Origin: Fabrea salina
Lineage: Eukaryota > Ciliophora > Heterotrichea > Heterotrichida > Fabreidae
Direction: 5' to 3'
NCBI GenBank assembly: GCA_022984795.1
Contig: JALIHJ010000005.1
Span: forward strand, 124,001-188,000
Length of the DNA stretch: 64,000 bases
The notes beneath the pieces were generated by a model, which searched no databases, was not told the DNA's origin, and worked only from the letters and a program-made list of their open reading frames with translations. Each line of letters starts with the position of its first letter. Within the stretch, counting starts at the first letter, position 1. The translations under genes and the position numbers were made by a program. Shown in pieces: positions 1 to 9,200 of this stretch.

Positions 1-127
1 GATGGACAACATTTTGTTGACGCTTGCAGCTCCTCAGTTCGTTATAATAGAGTGCATGTTTTGGTTAGGCTACCGTCCTGAGCTCTACCAAAGGTGCAAA
101 GAAAGGATTAAAGACAAAGCTAATTAG
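1..127 (+). CDS. 3' end of a gene, possibly DUF962/Mpo1-like (partial)
   Basis: An open frame enters from the left edge and ends at TAG 125-127, giving about 41 residues. The tail contains APQFVIIECMFWLGYRPEL followed by a basic end. That pattern (Ala-Pro, hydrophobic stretch, Glu, then LGYRPEL) resembles the C-terminus of DUF962/Mpo1-like membrane proteins, which include a yeast 2-hydroxy fatty acid dioxygenase, but this is from memory on a short piece. The ATG at position 2 is probably internal. It converges on the next gene with only 4 nt between stops. The family call is tentative; that it is a gene end is more secure. Confidence 0.4.
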   Translation, partial: MDNILLTLAAPQFVIIECMFWLGYRPELYQRCKERIKDKAN

Positions 128-131
128 TTTA

Positions 132-3100
132 TTACAAGTAAAAGTATAGGTCTCTTATAGGTCCGTGGACTTCGTGGCTTCCGTTTTCTACGTCGCCTCC
201 GTCAAAGGTTGCTTTTTCAAATTCAAACTGAACTCCTTCTACAAAAGGATGGTTGTCGACAGAAGTGCCCCTGCATACAGGAGTTCCAGGCTTGTACTTA
301 ACCCTAATCGTATACTGCTTTTCAGCTGCAATGAATACAGGGGGGTCTAGTGCCACTCTTACAAACCTACTTTCTTCGCCTACATTAATTAGGCTTTCTT
401 TACTGGGGTGGTCGTAAACCTTAGCACTTTTAGTGCTGGGGCCTTCTCTGATTTGGATTTTTTTAATGGTCACTTTCCGGCTTTCGTCATAAGCGTTTCC
501 AAGGCCTAAAGCAGACAAGTAAATTGGACTGCTTGACTTAAAAGTGATAGCTTCTACTTGTTTTCCGTCGTTGTTGACGTGCCAAGAGGACCCAAAGTTG
601 CTGTACCTACTTATTTTGAATTCTTGGCCTTTGCCAGGCGAAGGAAGTGACTTTTTCTTTTCCACTATTTTAGGAAATATTAAGTTCATGAGTTCTTTGT
701 ACTTGTCTAGCGAGTACTTGCTTTCAAGTGGAATGTAGTAAAAGTCAAAAATAGGTCCAGCTGTTTCGTTGTCCCCATTTCTTTTTTCGTTGCCTGACAT
801 TTTGGACTTCATCGACTTAAAAACTATTCCGTCTGGCTGGTTGATAGTGGCTCCTCTGAACTTTTTGCCTTTGTAAGCTTTGCCTTCTCCCCTGATTACA
901 AGTCGCACCGTGTAAACAGTGTTTGCGCAGATCTTAACAGGTCTTTCCATTTTGACTTTGACTACTGGGTTGGTGTCTGTGTGGTTGTACAGACAAGTAT
1001 TAATGCTTGAGTTGTAGATAACTGGTCCTGTGGTGCACCCTCCCAGTACCACTTGCATGTTTTCTAGCGTAATAAAGTTTCCCATCTTAACGCAGTTCCC
1101 CAAACCTACTCCTGTCAACAAAACTTCTTCACTGAAAGTAAAACTGAAACTATCTACTTGGTTTTCGCTGTTGAGGTGCCATTGCTTGTCGTGGCCTTCG
1201 AACCTACTTAACCTAGTTTCTCCTCCTGCCATTTCAGAAAGGTTCTCAGGCACTTCTCCTAACAGAAAAGCACTGCTAGCATCGTTGGAGGCTGTGTACA
1301 AGTCGAGAATTGGCCCTGTTTCCATGTTGTCATAAAACATTGCGTCAGCTTCCACACCACAAGTATGGACTTTAAAGTCTATTCCGTTGTAGTTGTTAAC
1401 AGCCCCTGTGAACTCTTGGCCAGTGTACAAACAAACCGGACCTTCAAGTTCTACCATGAGGGTGTACTCTTGGCCTGCTTTTAGCTTCATGGCTTTGCTC
1501 AAAGGTACTTGCTGACTAAAGCTTTCTTCAGAGTAAGTCAGAAGCGCTTCTGAAGAACTTTGGTAAATAGGAGCAGAGGAGTTGGACTTTCCCTGGAAAA
1601 TAGTTACTGAAGACACCGAACAAGCCTTTTTGTTGTTGTTGGGCTTTGCCATTCCAATGGCGTTCAGCAGCACTGCTCTTGAAAAAGAAAAGGTCAGTAA
1701 CTGGAACTGTCTCTCTGTGTTTATGCGGAACTCACCTCCCACTACTTTGAACCTACTGAACCGCAAGTCGCTTTCGTTGTTTTCTAAACTCATTTTAAAG
1801 TAAATGTCAAAGATAGGTCCATCGTCTGCGTTTTCTCCGTTTTTAACGTCTTCAGAGTCGTACACTGCTGACTTAAACTTAAAAGTAAGCCCGCTTTCTA
1901 CAGTTTTGGTGCGACTGGTAGAACCTCCTCTGAACACTCCTGCTTCGCCCTTAAGCACTACCCTGACAGTGTAGTCAGAGTCTTCGTTGAGTTCTAAGCA
2001 CTTGCTCAGAGGAACCTTAACAACTTTGGGACTGTTCCCGTTGTAAAACAAGTCTATGTTTTTTTCTTCGCAAAGCAAAGGAGAACTTGTTGAGTTCCCT
2101 TCAAGCACCTTGAGGCTTTCTAACTTCACTGACTTGTTGGCGTGGTAAGCGTTTCCAATGCCTATTGCAGTGCAGTACACTTTTTGACTCACTGTAAAAG
2201 TAACTGCTTCCACTTGGTTTCTACCTTCGAAAATACCCCATCTGTTGGTAGGCGACCCAAACCTGCTTACCTTTTTTTCAGAGCTGTCGACAGAAGGCCC
2301 TGTGCCTTTTATAAGGAGCATTGGGGTTTCTGCTATTGAAATGGGGACCTCAAATGCTTTTGACTGTATTTCTAGTTTGTTTTGACACTCAAGTGGAGTG
2401 TAAGCTAGTTTTTTGATCTCAGAAGAAATCCCAATTTCGTTGATGGACATAAGACTCCCTATCATCTGTAGTTGTTTTGGAACTGGCAACTTCTGGCCCA
2501 TCTGTTCTATAGGGATTCCAAGAGTCTTCATTTCTTTCAGAAGGCAAAACAGTTCTTTGGTGTCGTAAAGCTTGTCTCTTTCTCTGTCAAAGCCAGAACC
2601 TATTTTCCGCTTAAAAGCCATGTACTGGTTCTCTAAGGCTTGCAAAGCACCCATGTAAGCTAGTTCCATTTCTTGCATGACTCTTAACTTGTGCCCTTCT
2701 AAGGACTCCCCGAGTCGTCTGCAGATGTTTGCTCTGTTATTGAGGTCGTCTGCGTTCACGCTTTCGTAGAGGTCAGAAAACATCTTGAGCTGGTTGTTTA
2801 TGGTATGCGTCTCCAAAGGAACTAAGTCGTTCACGTTCTTGTCTGCAAGACACTCAGAACAAAACAGCTGGCGCGAGGACTGCGACATAAAAGCTATGTT
2901 TTCTCCTGGGTGCAGTTTGCATGCCCAAGGGTCTACTTGGGTGTCGTTCGAGTACAGAGTCTTCAAAACTATTTCTGACAAGATGAAATTCTTAGGCAGG
3001 GCATCTATGCTTCTAGACTCTATAGAGTTGCAGTTGGGGCACTTGATTTGGGACTTGGCTGACTGCAGTGAACTCAAGCAGTCTCTGCAGAAAGTGTGGC

Positions 3101-3182
3101 CGCAATTCAAGACAAGTGGAGCGTGTCTGCTGTCATTGAAGCGTTCCATACAAATAGAACAGAATAAGCCCTCGTCAGACAT
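132..3182 (-). CDS. RING finger / B-box / four-PHR-domain E3 ubiquitin ligase candidate
   Basis: 1016 residues. A C3HC4 RING lies at about residues 8-51 (CSICMERF, CGHTFC, CPNC). A B-box-like zinc site follows at about 86-112, then a helical stretch to about 215. Four PHR (Pam/Highwire/RPM-1) domains follow at roughly 302-458, 476-625, 655-812 and 857-1016. Each opens with RF or RY plus a Trp/Gln-Val-Glu segment and most close with a G-P-I-x-D-x-Y motif. PHR domains are known in MYCBP2/Highwire ligases and BTBD proteins; four behind a TRIM-like RING/B-box is not an arrangement I recognise. The RING predicts E2 binding and ubiquitin transfer, with the PHRs as substrate or partner modules (inference). 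ATG start, TAA stop; the neighbour upstream on this strand ends 15 nt away. Confidence 0.85.
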   Translation of the reverse strand: MSDEGLFCSICMERFNDSRHAPLVLNCGHTFCRDCLSSLQSAKSQIKCPNCNSIESRSIDALPKNFILSEIVLKTLYSNDTQVDPWACKLHPGENIAFMSQSSRQLFCSECLADKNVNDLVPLETHTINNQLKMFSDLYESVNADDLNNRANICRRLGESLEGHKLRVMQEMELAYMGALQALENQYMAFKRKIGSGFDRERDKLYDTKELFCLLKEMKTLGIPIEQMGQKLPVPKQLQMIGSLMSINEIGISSEIKKLAYTPLECQNKLEIQSKAFEVPISIAETPMLLIKGTGPSVDSSEKKVSRFGSPTNRWGIFEGRNQVEAVTFTVSQKVYCTAIGIGNAYHANKSVKLESLKVLEGNSTSSPLLCEEKNIDLFYNGNSPKVVKVPLSKCLELNEDSDYTVRVVLKGEAGVFRGGSTSRTKTVESGLTFKFKSAVYDSEDVKNGENADDGPIFDIYFKMSLENNESDLRFSRFKVVGGEFRINTERQFQLLTFSFSRAVLLNAIGMAKPNNNKKACSVSSVTIFQGKSNSSAPIYQSSSEALLTYSEESFSQQVPLSKAMKLKAGQEYTLMVELEGPVCLYTGQEFTGAVNNYNGIDFKVHTCGVEADAMFYDNMETGPILDLYTASNDASSAFLLGEVPENLSEMAGGETRLSRFEGHDKQWHLNSENQVDSFSFTFSEEVLLTGVGLGNCVKMGNFITLENMQVVLGGCTTGPVIYNSSINTCLYNHTDTNPVVKVKMERPVKICANTVYTVRLVIRGEGKAYKGKKFRGATINQPDGIVFKSMKSKMSGNEKRNGDNETAGPIFDFYYIPLESKYSLDKYKELMNLIFPKIVEKKKSLPSPGKGQEFKISRYSNFGSSWHVNNDGKQVEAITFKSSSPIYLSALGLGNAYDESRKVTIKKIQIREGPSTKSAKVYDHPSKESLINVGEESRFVRVALDPPVFIAAEKQYTIRVKYKPGTPVCRGTSVDNHPFVEGVQFEFEKATFDGGDVENGSHEVHGPIRDLYFYL

Positions 3183-3197
3183 ATTTTAATTATCAAC

Positions 3198-4085
3198 TTA
3201 TTTGTGACCGTGGATTCTAGTGCATGTATCGCAGTAGCCTTTGCGTTCAGGGCTTTTAAACTTCTTTTTAAGCTTTTTTTTGGATTTAGTGTCTTCTTTT
3301 CCGTAAATTTGGTTTTGAAGCATTGCGTTGAGTTCAAGTTGTTGTTCATACTTTTCGTTTAAGTAAGTTAGTTTTGACTCAAGTTGGCTTGCAGTTTGTT
3401 GGAGGTTCTCTCTGATTTTTTCGTTTGAGTTGAGTTTTTGACTGAGGTTTTGGTTGTGTTGGGTTTCAGACTGTAATTTTTCGTTGAGCTCTTGCACTTG
3501 TTCTTCGAAGTTCCTTTGCAAGGTGGCTATTCTGGCTTTTGCGTACAGAAGTTCTTCTTGGTTTTCTTTAAGTGTTTTGTCTGAAGAAAGTAGGCTGTTG
3601 AGTTTTTCTTCTGAGTCTTTAAGGTTCCTTTCTAGGTCTTTTTTTTTGTAGTAAAGGTTTTCGTAGTCTTCTTTGAGTTTGTTTAACTGAGTTTGGAGGA
3701 GTTGGGTTTCTTGGGGTTTTTGGAACTTAAGGCTTTCAAGTTCGTTTTGAAGCAGAGTGTTTTGTTTGTTGGCTTTTTGAAGTTGGTAGTAGTAAGACTC
3801 TTCCTGGCTTTTGGACCTTTCGAGGTCACTTCTTAACTCTTCAATTTGTTTCTTGAGCAGCAGGTTTTCCTCTTCGGCGCCCTGGAGTCTTAGGTCAGGA
3901 ACGGGGACTTGCTTTCTAGTTACTTGTGGGTAAATATCTTCCCTTCCAAAAAAGTTAACTTGCTTAAAAAGTTGGTCAAAACTCCTGGCGGGCTCAAGCA
4001 TTTGCTGTTTCCGGAAAGTCAGTTCGCTAGGTAACTGGTGTTTAAAAGACTTGATCTTTTCAGTTTGGTTGAGTCTGGTGGACAT
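3198..4085 (-). CDS. Coiled-coil protein with C-terminal CxxC-HxH tail
   Basis: 295 residues starting at ATG 4085 (MSTRLNQTEK). The frame can be extended upstream only with a TTG, so the ATG is preferred. Residues about 75-260 form a long Glu/Lys/Leu/Gln-rich coiled coil. The C-terminus is basic and ends YCDTCTRIHGHK, whose CxxC and HxH could hold one zinc ion. No family is recognised. Its start codon lies 1 nt after the TAA of the same-strand gene 4087-4425, so its promoter and any leader must lie inside that gene's coding sequence. A structural role in the cortex or basal bodies is possible but unproven. Confidence 0.7.
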   Translation of the reverse strand: MSTRLNQTEKIKSFKHQLPSELTFRKQQMLEPARSFDQLFKQVNFFGREDIYPQVTRKQVPVPDLRLQGAEEENLLLKKQIEELRSDLERSKSQEESYYYQLQKANKQNTLLQNELESLKFQKPQETQLLQTQLNKLKEDYENLYYKKKDLERNLKDSEEKLNSLLSSDKTLKENQEELLYAKARIATLQRNFEEQVQELNEKLQSETQHNQNLSQKLNSNEKIRENLQQTASQLESKLTYLNEKYEQQLELNAMLQNQIYGKEDTKSKKKLKKKFKSPERKGYCDTCTRIHGHK

Positions 4086-4086
4086 G

Positions 4087-4425
4087 TTATAAGTTACTTT
4101 TATATTCAAGAATTTTATCAGCAACGAACTTCAAAGGGTAGAAGACTTCTGAAGAAGCTTGGTTTTCATCTAGACTACCTTCGCTGTCTACCCACTCTTC
4201 AGACTCACTGATGCTTTCGCCTGCTTCTTGTTTTTCTTTTTTCCTGTTTTCTCTTCTGAGTTTGTGGTACTCTTCTTCTTTGAGTTCTTTCCACTTCTCA
4301 ATTTCGTTGGTCTGGTCAAGATGCTTAATGAGACTAGTCAACGAATAGTTCAAAGCAGGAATCACCTCTGAAGACAAGTACTCCGTCGGGGTTAAGTTCT
4401 TACTTCCTAAGCCAAAGCTGTCCAT
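4087..4425 (-). CDS. Small Dpy-30-motif-like protein
   Basis: 112 residues. The N-terminal half has LTPTEYLSSEVIPALNYSL and the C-terminus has PLKFVADKIL. Together they resemble the two helices of the Dpy-30/RIIa dimerisation-docking motif (PTxYLxxxVxPxL..., then PxxFxAxxLL). The helices are separated by about 50 highly charged residues rich in Glu, Lys and Ser, which is unusual. Dpy-30-type proteins occur in COMPASS complexes and in axonemal radial spokes, so a docking role is inferred. Its stop is 1 nt before the next gene's ATG, and its ATG faces the divergent gene at 4458 across 32 nt. Real gene likely; family call moderate. Confidence 0.55.
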   Translation of the reverse strand: MDSFGLGSKNLTPTEYLSSEVIPALNYSLTSLIKHLDQTNEIEKWKELKEEEYHKLRRENRKKEKQEAGESISESEEWVDSEGSLDENQASSEVFYPLKFVADKILEYKSNL

Positions 4426-4457
4426 TTTACAAATGCTGTTAAAACTATAATTAAATT

Positions 4458-4949
4458 ATGCAAGACTCTAGAAACAACATTATGTTTAGAAAGCACAAAG
4501 CTTATAACGGACGCAACGACAGCCACTTAGACGCAGAGCACCAAGCAGAACAAGCCCGTTTAGAACAACTTAGAAAGCGTCGTGAAGAAATCAGTGAGCA
4601 GCGAAGAATGGCTCTTTTTGGCAGTTCAGAAGAAAAAGGGTCACTTAAGCAACGAATTGCAGAAGAAGCACAACTACAACAAATCATGAGGGAACAAAGA
4701 ATCAGCGAAGAAAGGCAAAGAGAACAACTGGAAAACCAACGCATGGAAGAGCACCGCAGACGTATGGTAGACATGGAGAGACAACGTGAAATCGAACGGA
4801 GAGAAAAAATGCGTCAAATGCAAGAAGAAAACCGCATGGCTGCACTTGCTAAGAGTTCAGATAGGATCCATAGAAAAGTTACTGAGGATAGGAAAGACCG
4901 CGAAACTATCTACGGCAACGTTTCAAGCTACAACCCAAATGTGTTTTAA
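4458..4949 (+). CDS. Charged coiled-coil protein, unknown function
   Basis: 163 residues, almost wholly helical and rich in Arg, Glu, Gln and Met. A heptad pattern runs from about residue 25 to 150, and the tail IYGNVSSYNPNVF is uncharged. No family is recognised; the composition recalls small ciliary or microtubule-associated coiled-coil proteins, which is only a resemblance. ATG at 4458 is preceded by an AT-rich ACTATAATTAAATT. The gene is divergent from 4087-4425, and its TAA is followed after a single A by the ATG of the channel gene. Confidence 0.75.
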   Translation: MQDSRNNIMFRKHKAYNGRNDSHLDAEHQAEQARLEQLRKRREEISEQRRMALFGSSEEKGSLKQRIAEEAQLQQIMREQRISEERQREQLENQRMEEHRRRMVDMERQREIERREKMRQMQEENRMAALAKSSDRIHRKVTEDRKDRETIYGNVSSYNPNVF

Positions 4950-4950
4950 A

Positions 4951-6273
4951 ATGGCTTTCTTTTTAGTAAGTATATGGGTTGCTAGTGGACTTAAGGTTGG
5001 ATTTTACGAAGCTGAACCCTATGTAGGAGAGAAAAGCATTGCCAAAAATGTTCTTGAAAGGGCACTAACTGACCTAGGCGAAAATCCTCAGTACTTGTAC
5101 TTCAGCAACTCAGAAGAAGCCCTTCAGTGTGTCCAGGAAACAAACTGCGACCTAGCTTTTACTGACGTAGACACCAAGTTGGTTTTGAGTTACCCTGTGT
5201 TTTACGACAGAGGAATCATTGTGACAAAGGACTCAAGGAATGTAGGAAACCTTTTGTGGCAGCTTTTTGTAATAATGCTGGCTGTTTGGGTTCCTTTTGT
5301 TTTGCTGCTTGGCTTGGTTCAGTGCTTTTTAAACTTTAAGAAGAGGTCTTTGATACTCAGGTACTTTTCTGGAGTTTACAGTGTTTTTAACTTATCCCAC
5401 ACAGAAAAGCCTTTAGGAAAGATACTGGGACTCATGAGTATACTTGCTTTATTTATTTTGGTTTGTGTCACTGTAGCTGACTTAGCTTCTGTTTTAGGAA
5501 GTGCTAATTCTTATGGAAGTTTAACGACTTTGGAAGCAGAGAGTTATGACTTGTGTTCAACTGCTTACTGGGGAAGTGTTTTCTCTAGTCAAAAAGTTGC
5601 AAATTTAGAAGAGTGTTTAGAAGGACTAGAAAGCCAGGACTTTGAAGCTGTTGCAGCTGGCAGACTCGAACTGGGCTACTTAGACTCTGACAAATGGGAC
5701 AACTTAGTGATCCATGACACCTTTGCTAATGAAAAGTTATTTTACTTCGGGTTTAAAAGTAACTCTGACACAAAGTCCCAAATAGACGATGCTTTGCAAA
5801 CTCTGTGGAAGTCAAGGGTTATAAACCAGGTTTCCCAAGAGTTCTACACAACAATCCCTTTTAAACACTACTCACAGCACAGCTTAATTCTAGAGAACCC
5901 AGTTGTTTTGCTGTCTGGAATCAGTTTGCTTGTGCTTATAGTGGTGTGTTTAGCAGTAACTTGGATTTGCAACTACTTGAAACCCCGAAAGTCACCTATG
6001 CAAGGCCAAATTACAGAGCTTAGTCCAGGGGGATTTCTTTCTACAAGAGAACACAACCGGACTCTTTCCTTGGAAAAGTCCAAGTTTATGTTCCAACAAG
6101 GCAATGGGCGCCCTCAAGACGAGTGGGTTAACAAAGCTGTGCCTATAGAAGACGAAAATGCCCATAAAATCAGAAACATACACGACTACGAGAACGAACT
6201 GTCAGCAGTGCCTAACCAGGACTCTCCAGACAGTTACTCAATGCCTTTTGCTTCATTATTTGTTTCAAGTTAA
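4951..6273 (+). CDS. Ionotropic glutamate receptor-like channel subunit
   Basis: 440 residues from ATG 4951. A short signal peptide (about 1-13) leads into a periplasmic-binding-type S1 lobe beginning LKVGFYEAEPYVG. A membrane helix follows at about 103-127, a pore-loop-like segment at about 130-150, and a second helix at about 155-183. The second helix carries CVTVADLASVL at the place of the receptor signature SYTANLAAFL. An S2 lobe (about 190-315), a last helix at 317-342 and a cytoplasmic tail complete the S1-M1-P-M3-S2-M4 plan. There is no amino-terminal domain. The S1 arginine that grips the ligand carboxylate in glutamate receptors is not obvious, so the ligand is unknown. The frame extends upstream over the previous gene, but a start there would remove the signal peptide. 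Confidence 0.8.
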   Translation: MAFFLVSIWVASGLKVGFYEAEPYVGEKSIAKNVLERALTDLGENPQYLYFSNSEEALQCVQETNCDLAFTDVDTKLVLSYPVFYDRGIIVTKDSRNVGNLLWQLFVIMLAVWVPFVLLLGLVQCFLNFKKRSLILRYFSGVYSVFNLSHTEKPLGKILGLMSILALFILVCVTVADLASVLGSANSYGSLTTLEAESYDLCSTAYWGSVFSSQKVANLEECLEGLESQDFEAVAAGRLELGYLDSDKWDNLVIHDTFANEKLFYFGFKSNSDTKSQIDDALQTLWKSRVINQVSQEFYTTIPFKHYSQHSLILENPVVLLSGISLLVLIVVCLAVTWICNYLKPRKSPMQGQITELSPGGFLSTREHNRTLSLEKSKFMFQQGNGRPQDEWVNKAVPIEDENAHKIRNIHDYENELSAVPNQDSPDSYSMPFASLFVSS

Positions 6274-6279
6274 CATAAA

Positions 6280-9200
6280 TTACTTTTTAGGTTTTCTTTT
6301 CCAAAAAGACTTTTTTTGAGGAGAGCCTTCTTTAGAGAGTTGGTCAATGTGGGCTTTAAGTTCTTCATTCAGGGTAGCAGACCTTTCTTGTTCCAGGAAG
6401 TATTTGTTTTTGATTTCAGCTAGTTCGTTTTCAAGTTTAACAATGTACTCTTTAGTTTCTGGTTCAATTTGGTTTTCTGTGAGTTCTTGCATTTGTTGTT
6501 TGAGTAGTTGGTTTTCTTTGAGTGTTTCTTCGAGTTGGGGGGGCATTTCTTTTTCGGGGGTGTTTTTAAGGGTGTATAGTTCGTCTTCTAGTTCTTTGAT
6601 TTTCTGGTCTTTTCCAGAGTACTCGTTAAGTCTTTCTTGGTACTCTGAGATGTTTCTAGTCAGTTGCTGGACTTCAACTTCTAGTTCTTGGTTTTTTTCA
6701 GTTAAGTTTTGGAGTTCACAAACTTGTTCTTTGAGGTCTTCGTTTTCTGCTTTGAGACCTAAAATGGTTTTTTCTTTGGCTTCTTGTTGTTTGGCGCTTT
6801 CTGATTCTTTTTGCGCTAATTCTGCTTTTAGGTGTTGCAGTTCGGTTCTTAAGGACTTTTCAACATCTTCAGAAAAAGTTAATTCTGATTTGCAAGTTTT
6901 AACGGATTTCTTAAGAGTTTCAATTTCATTTTCTTTTTCTAGAAGTTGTTCTGACAAGTTTTCTGAAGACTGGTGACTTTGCAGTTGTAGACTGAGTTCT
7001 TCCTTTTCTTTTTGAAGTGTTTTTTGTGTCTCCTGGGTGGTTTTGAGTTCTGAGTTGAGTTCTTCAAGTTTCTTGTTGAGTGTTTGGATTTGGTTTTCGT
7101 AGGTTTGTCTGAGGTTGATTACGTCTGTGTCTTTTTGTGTTCCTAGTTCAAACAAAGAGTTGTATTCTTCTTGCAGATCAGCTGTTTTACTTTGGTAGTT
7201 TTCAATTTCAATCTCGTACTCTTGGATAAGGGTTTCTTTTTCGTTAAGGACTAGAGTTAACTCTTGTAGTTTTTGGTTTTTAGAGTCTAGTTGGTTGGAT
7301 AAAGAGTTGTAGCCCTCTGCCAATAGTTCGTACTGAGTTTCTTGTGACTCCAGTTCCTCTGATAACTTGTTTACTTTTTCTTGCAGTTCACTAGTTTGGC
7401 TTAGCTGTTTTTTGAGCTTTGAGTTTTCTTCAGTTTTAAGTTTAAGTGACTCTTGGAGTTCTTGTGACTCTTGATTGAGTGCTTCTTTTAGGTGTTCTAG
7501 TTCTTGGACTTGCTGATGTAAGTTTGAAACAGTTTCTAGAAGTTCGGCCTCGTTTTTTTCGTCGGTGGCAGTTGAAGGAGTGGCTGCTTTGAGTTCTGTT
7601 ATTTGGGTTTCGTAGTTTTCAATGGCTTTTTCTTTGGTGTTTAGTTCTGACTGAACTTGGGACAGTTTTTCTGTAAGGGAGTTTTCGGAGTCTTGAAGTT
7701 CTTGGATCTCGTTGAGAAGTTGTTTGTTAACGTTTTCTAATTGGGTCTTCTCGTCTTGTGAGGTTTGGATTAAGTTGTCTTTTTCTTGGAGTTGGATTTC
7801 TAAAGTATACACTTGTTGGTTAAGTTCTTTAAAGTGGTTTTGGGAAATTTCTTCTTGGGCTTCCAATGCAAAGACTTTGTGCCTGAGTTCTTCAATTATA
7901 GAGTCATTTTTTTGAAGTTGAGTTTTCAGATCAGACATGTGTTGACTTAGTTCTTCATTGATAGCTTGAATTTTTTCTTTTTGGATTTCTAGGTCTTTGA
8001 TCAGTGATTCTTTTTCTTCAAGTTGAGTCTGTAAAAAGGATGATAAATCTTGGGCGGGTTCTTTTTCAAGTATCTCTTTTTGCTTTTCTAGCTCTTCAAT
8101 TTGGGATTCCCTTTCTTCAAGTTGGCTTTCTAAAATCGAAATTAGTTGGGTCAGTTCCTTGTTGTTAGACTCTAGCTCAGCTTTTTCGGTTTGGATTTCT
8201 TCAAAGGAGTTTTCTGAGCTTTCTTGAGAGGCTTGTTTAGTTAGTTCTTTAGTCCGATTTTCAGCTGTTTCTTTCTGGGTTTTTAAATCTTCAATGAGTG
8301 AGTCTTTTTCTTGAAGATGAGCTTGCAATTCAGACACTTGTTGACTAAGTCTCTCGTCACAAATTTCTAATTCTTCGATCTTTGAGTCTTTTTCTTGAAG
8401 CTGGGTTAGTAAACTGTCTTTCTCCTCAAGTTGAGCTTTTAAGTCAGACACTTGCTGACTAAGTTCTTTGTTGGTAGAGTCTTTTTCTTGAAGCTGGGTT
8501 TTTAGGTCAGACACTTTCTGACTAAGTTCCTTGTCTTCCTTTTCAAGTTGAGCTTTTAAATCAGACACTTGCTGACTAAGTTCCTTGTTGGTAGAGTCTT
8601 TTTCTTGAAGCTGGGTTTTTAGGTCAGATAGTTTTTGGGTTAGTTCACTTTCTCTTTCTTGGAATTGATGTAGATGTTGATTAAGTCTCTCGTTACTAGT
8701 TTCTAATTCTGCGATCTCTGAGTCTCTTTCTTGGAGCTGGGCTTGCAATTCAGACACTTGCTGACTAAGTTCAGTATCTTCCTTTTCAAGTTGAGCTTTT
8801 AATTCAGACACTTGTTGATTAAGTCTCTCGTTACTAGTTTCTAATTCTGCGATCTGTGAGTCTCTTTCTTGAAGTTGAGCTTTTAAATCAGACACTTGCT
8901 GACTAATTCTCTCGTTACTAGTTTCTGATTCTGCGATCTCTGAGTCTCTTTCTTGAAGTTGAGCTTTTAATTCAGACACTTGTTGATTAAGTCTCTCGTT
9001 ACTAGTTTCTAATTCTGCGATCTGTGAGTCTCTTTCTTGAAGTTGAGCTTTTAAATCAGACACTTGCTGACTAATTCTCTCGTTACTAGTTTCTGATTCT
9101 GCGATCTCTGAGTCTCTTTCTTGAAGTTGAGCTTTTAATTCAGACACTTGTTGATTAAGTCTCTCGTTACTAGTTTCTAATTCTGCGATCTGTGAGTCTC

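Noticed and set aside
3107-3349. Small antisense or alternate-frame frames inside long genes
   Set aside because: Many occur opposite repetitive coiled-coil or conserved coding sequence; they show no domain and follow from codon composition of the true gene.
4086-4086. Fusion of the two tandem genes at 4085/4087 by a tiny intron
   Set aside because: No 15-16 nt GT...AG string spans the junction in a frame-joining position.
4786-4950. Extension of the channel gene across the upstream coiled-coil gene
   Set aside because: The extension is basic, out of frame with the coiled-coil protein it overlaps, and places the signal peptide internally.
4970-4985. 16-nt GT...AG string (GTATATGGGTTGCTAG) near the start of the channel gene
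   Set aside because: Removing it breaks the frame and destroys a good signal peptide; the frame is continuous with it kept.
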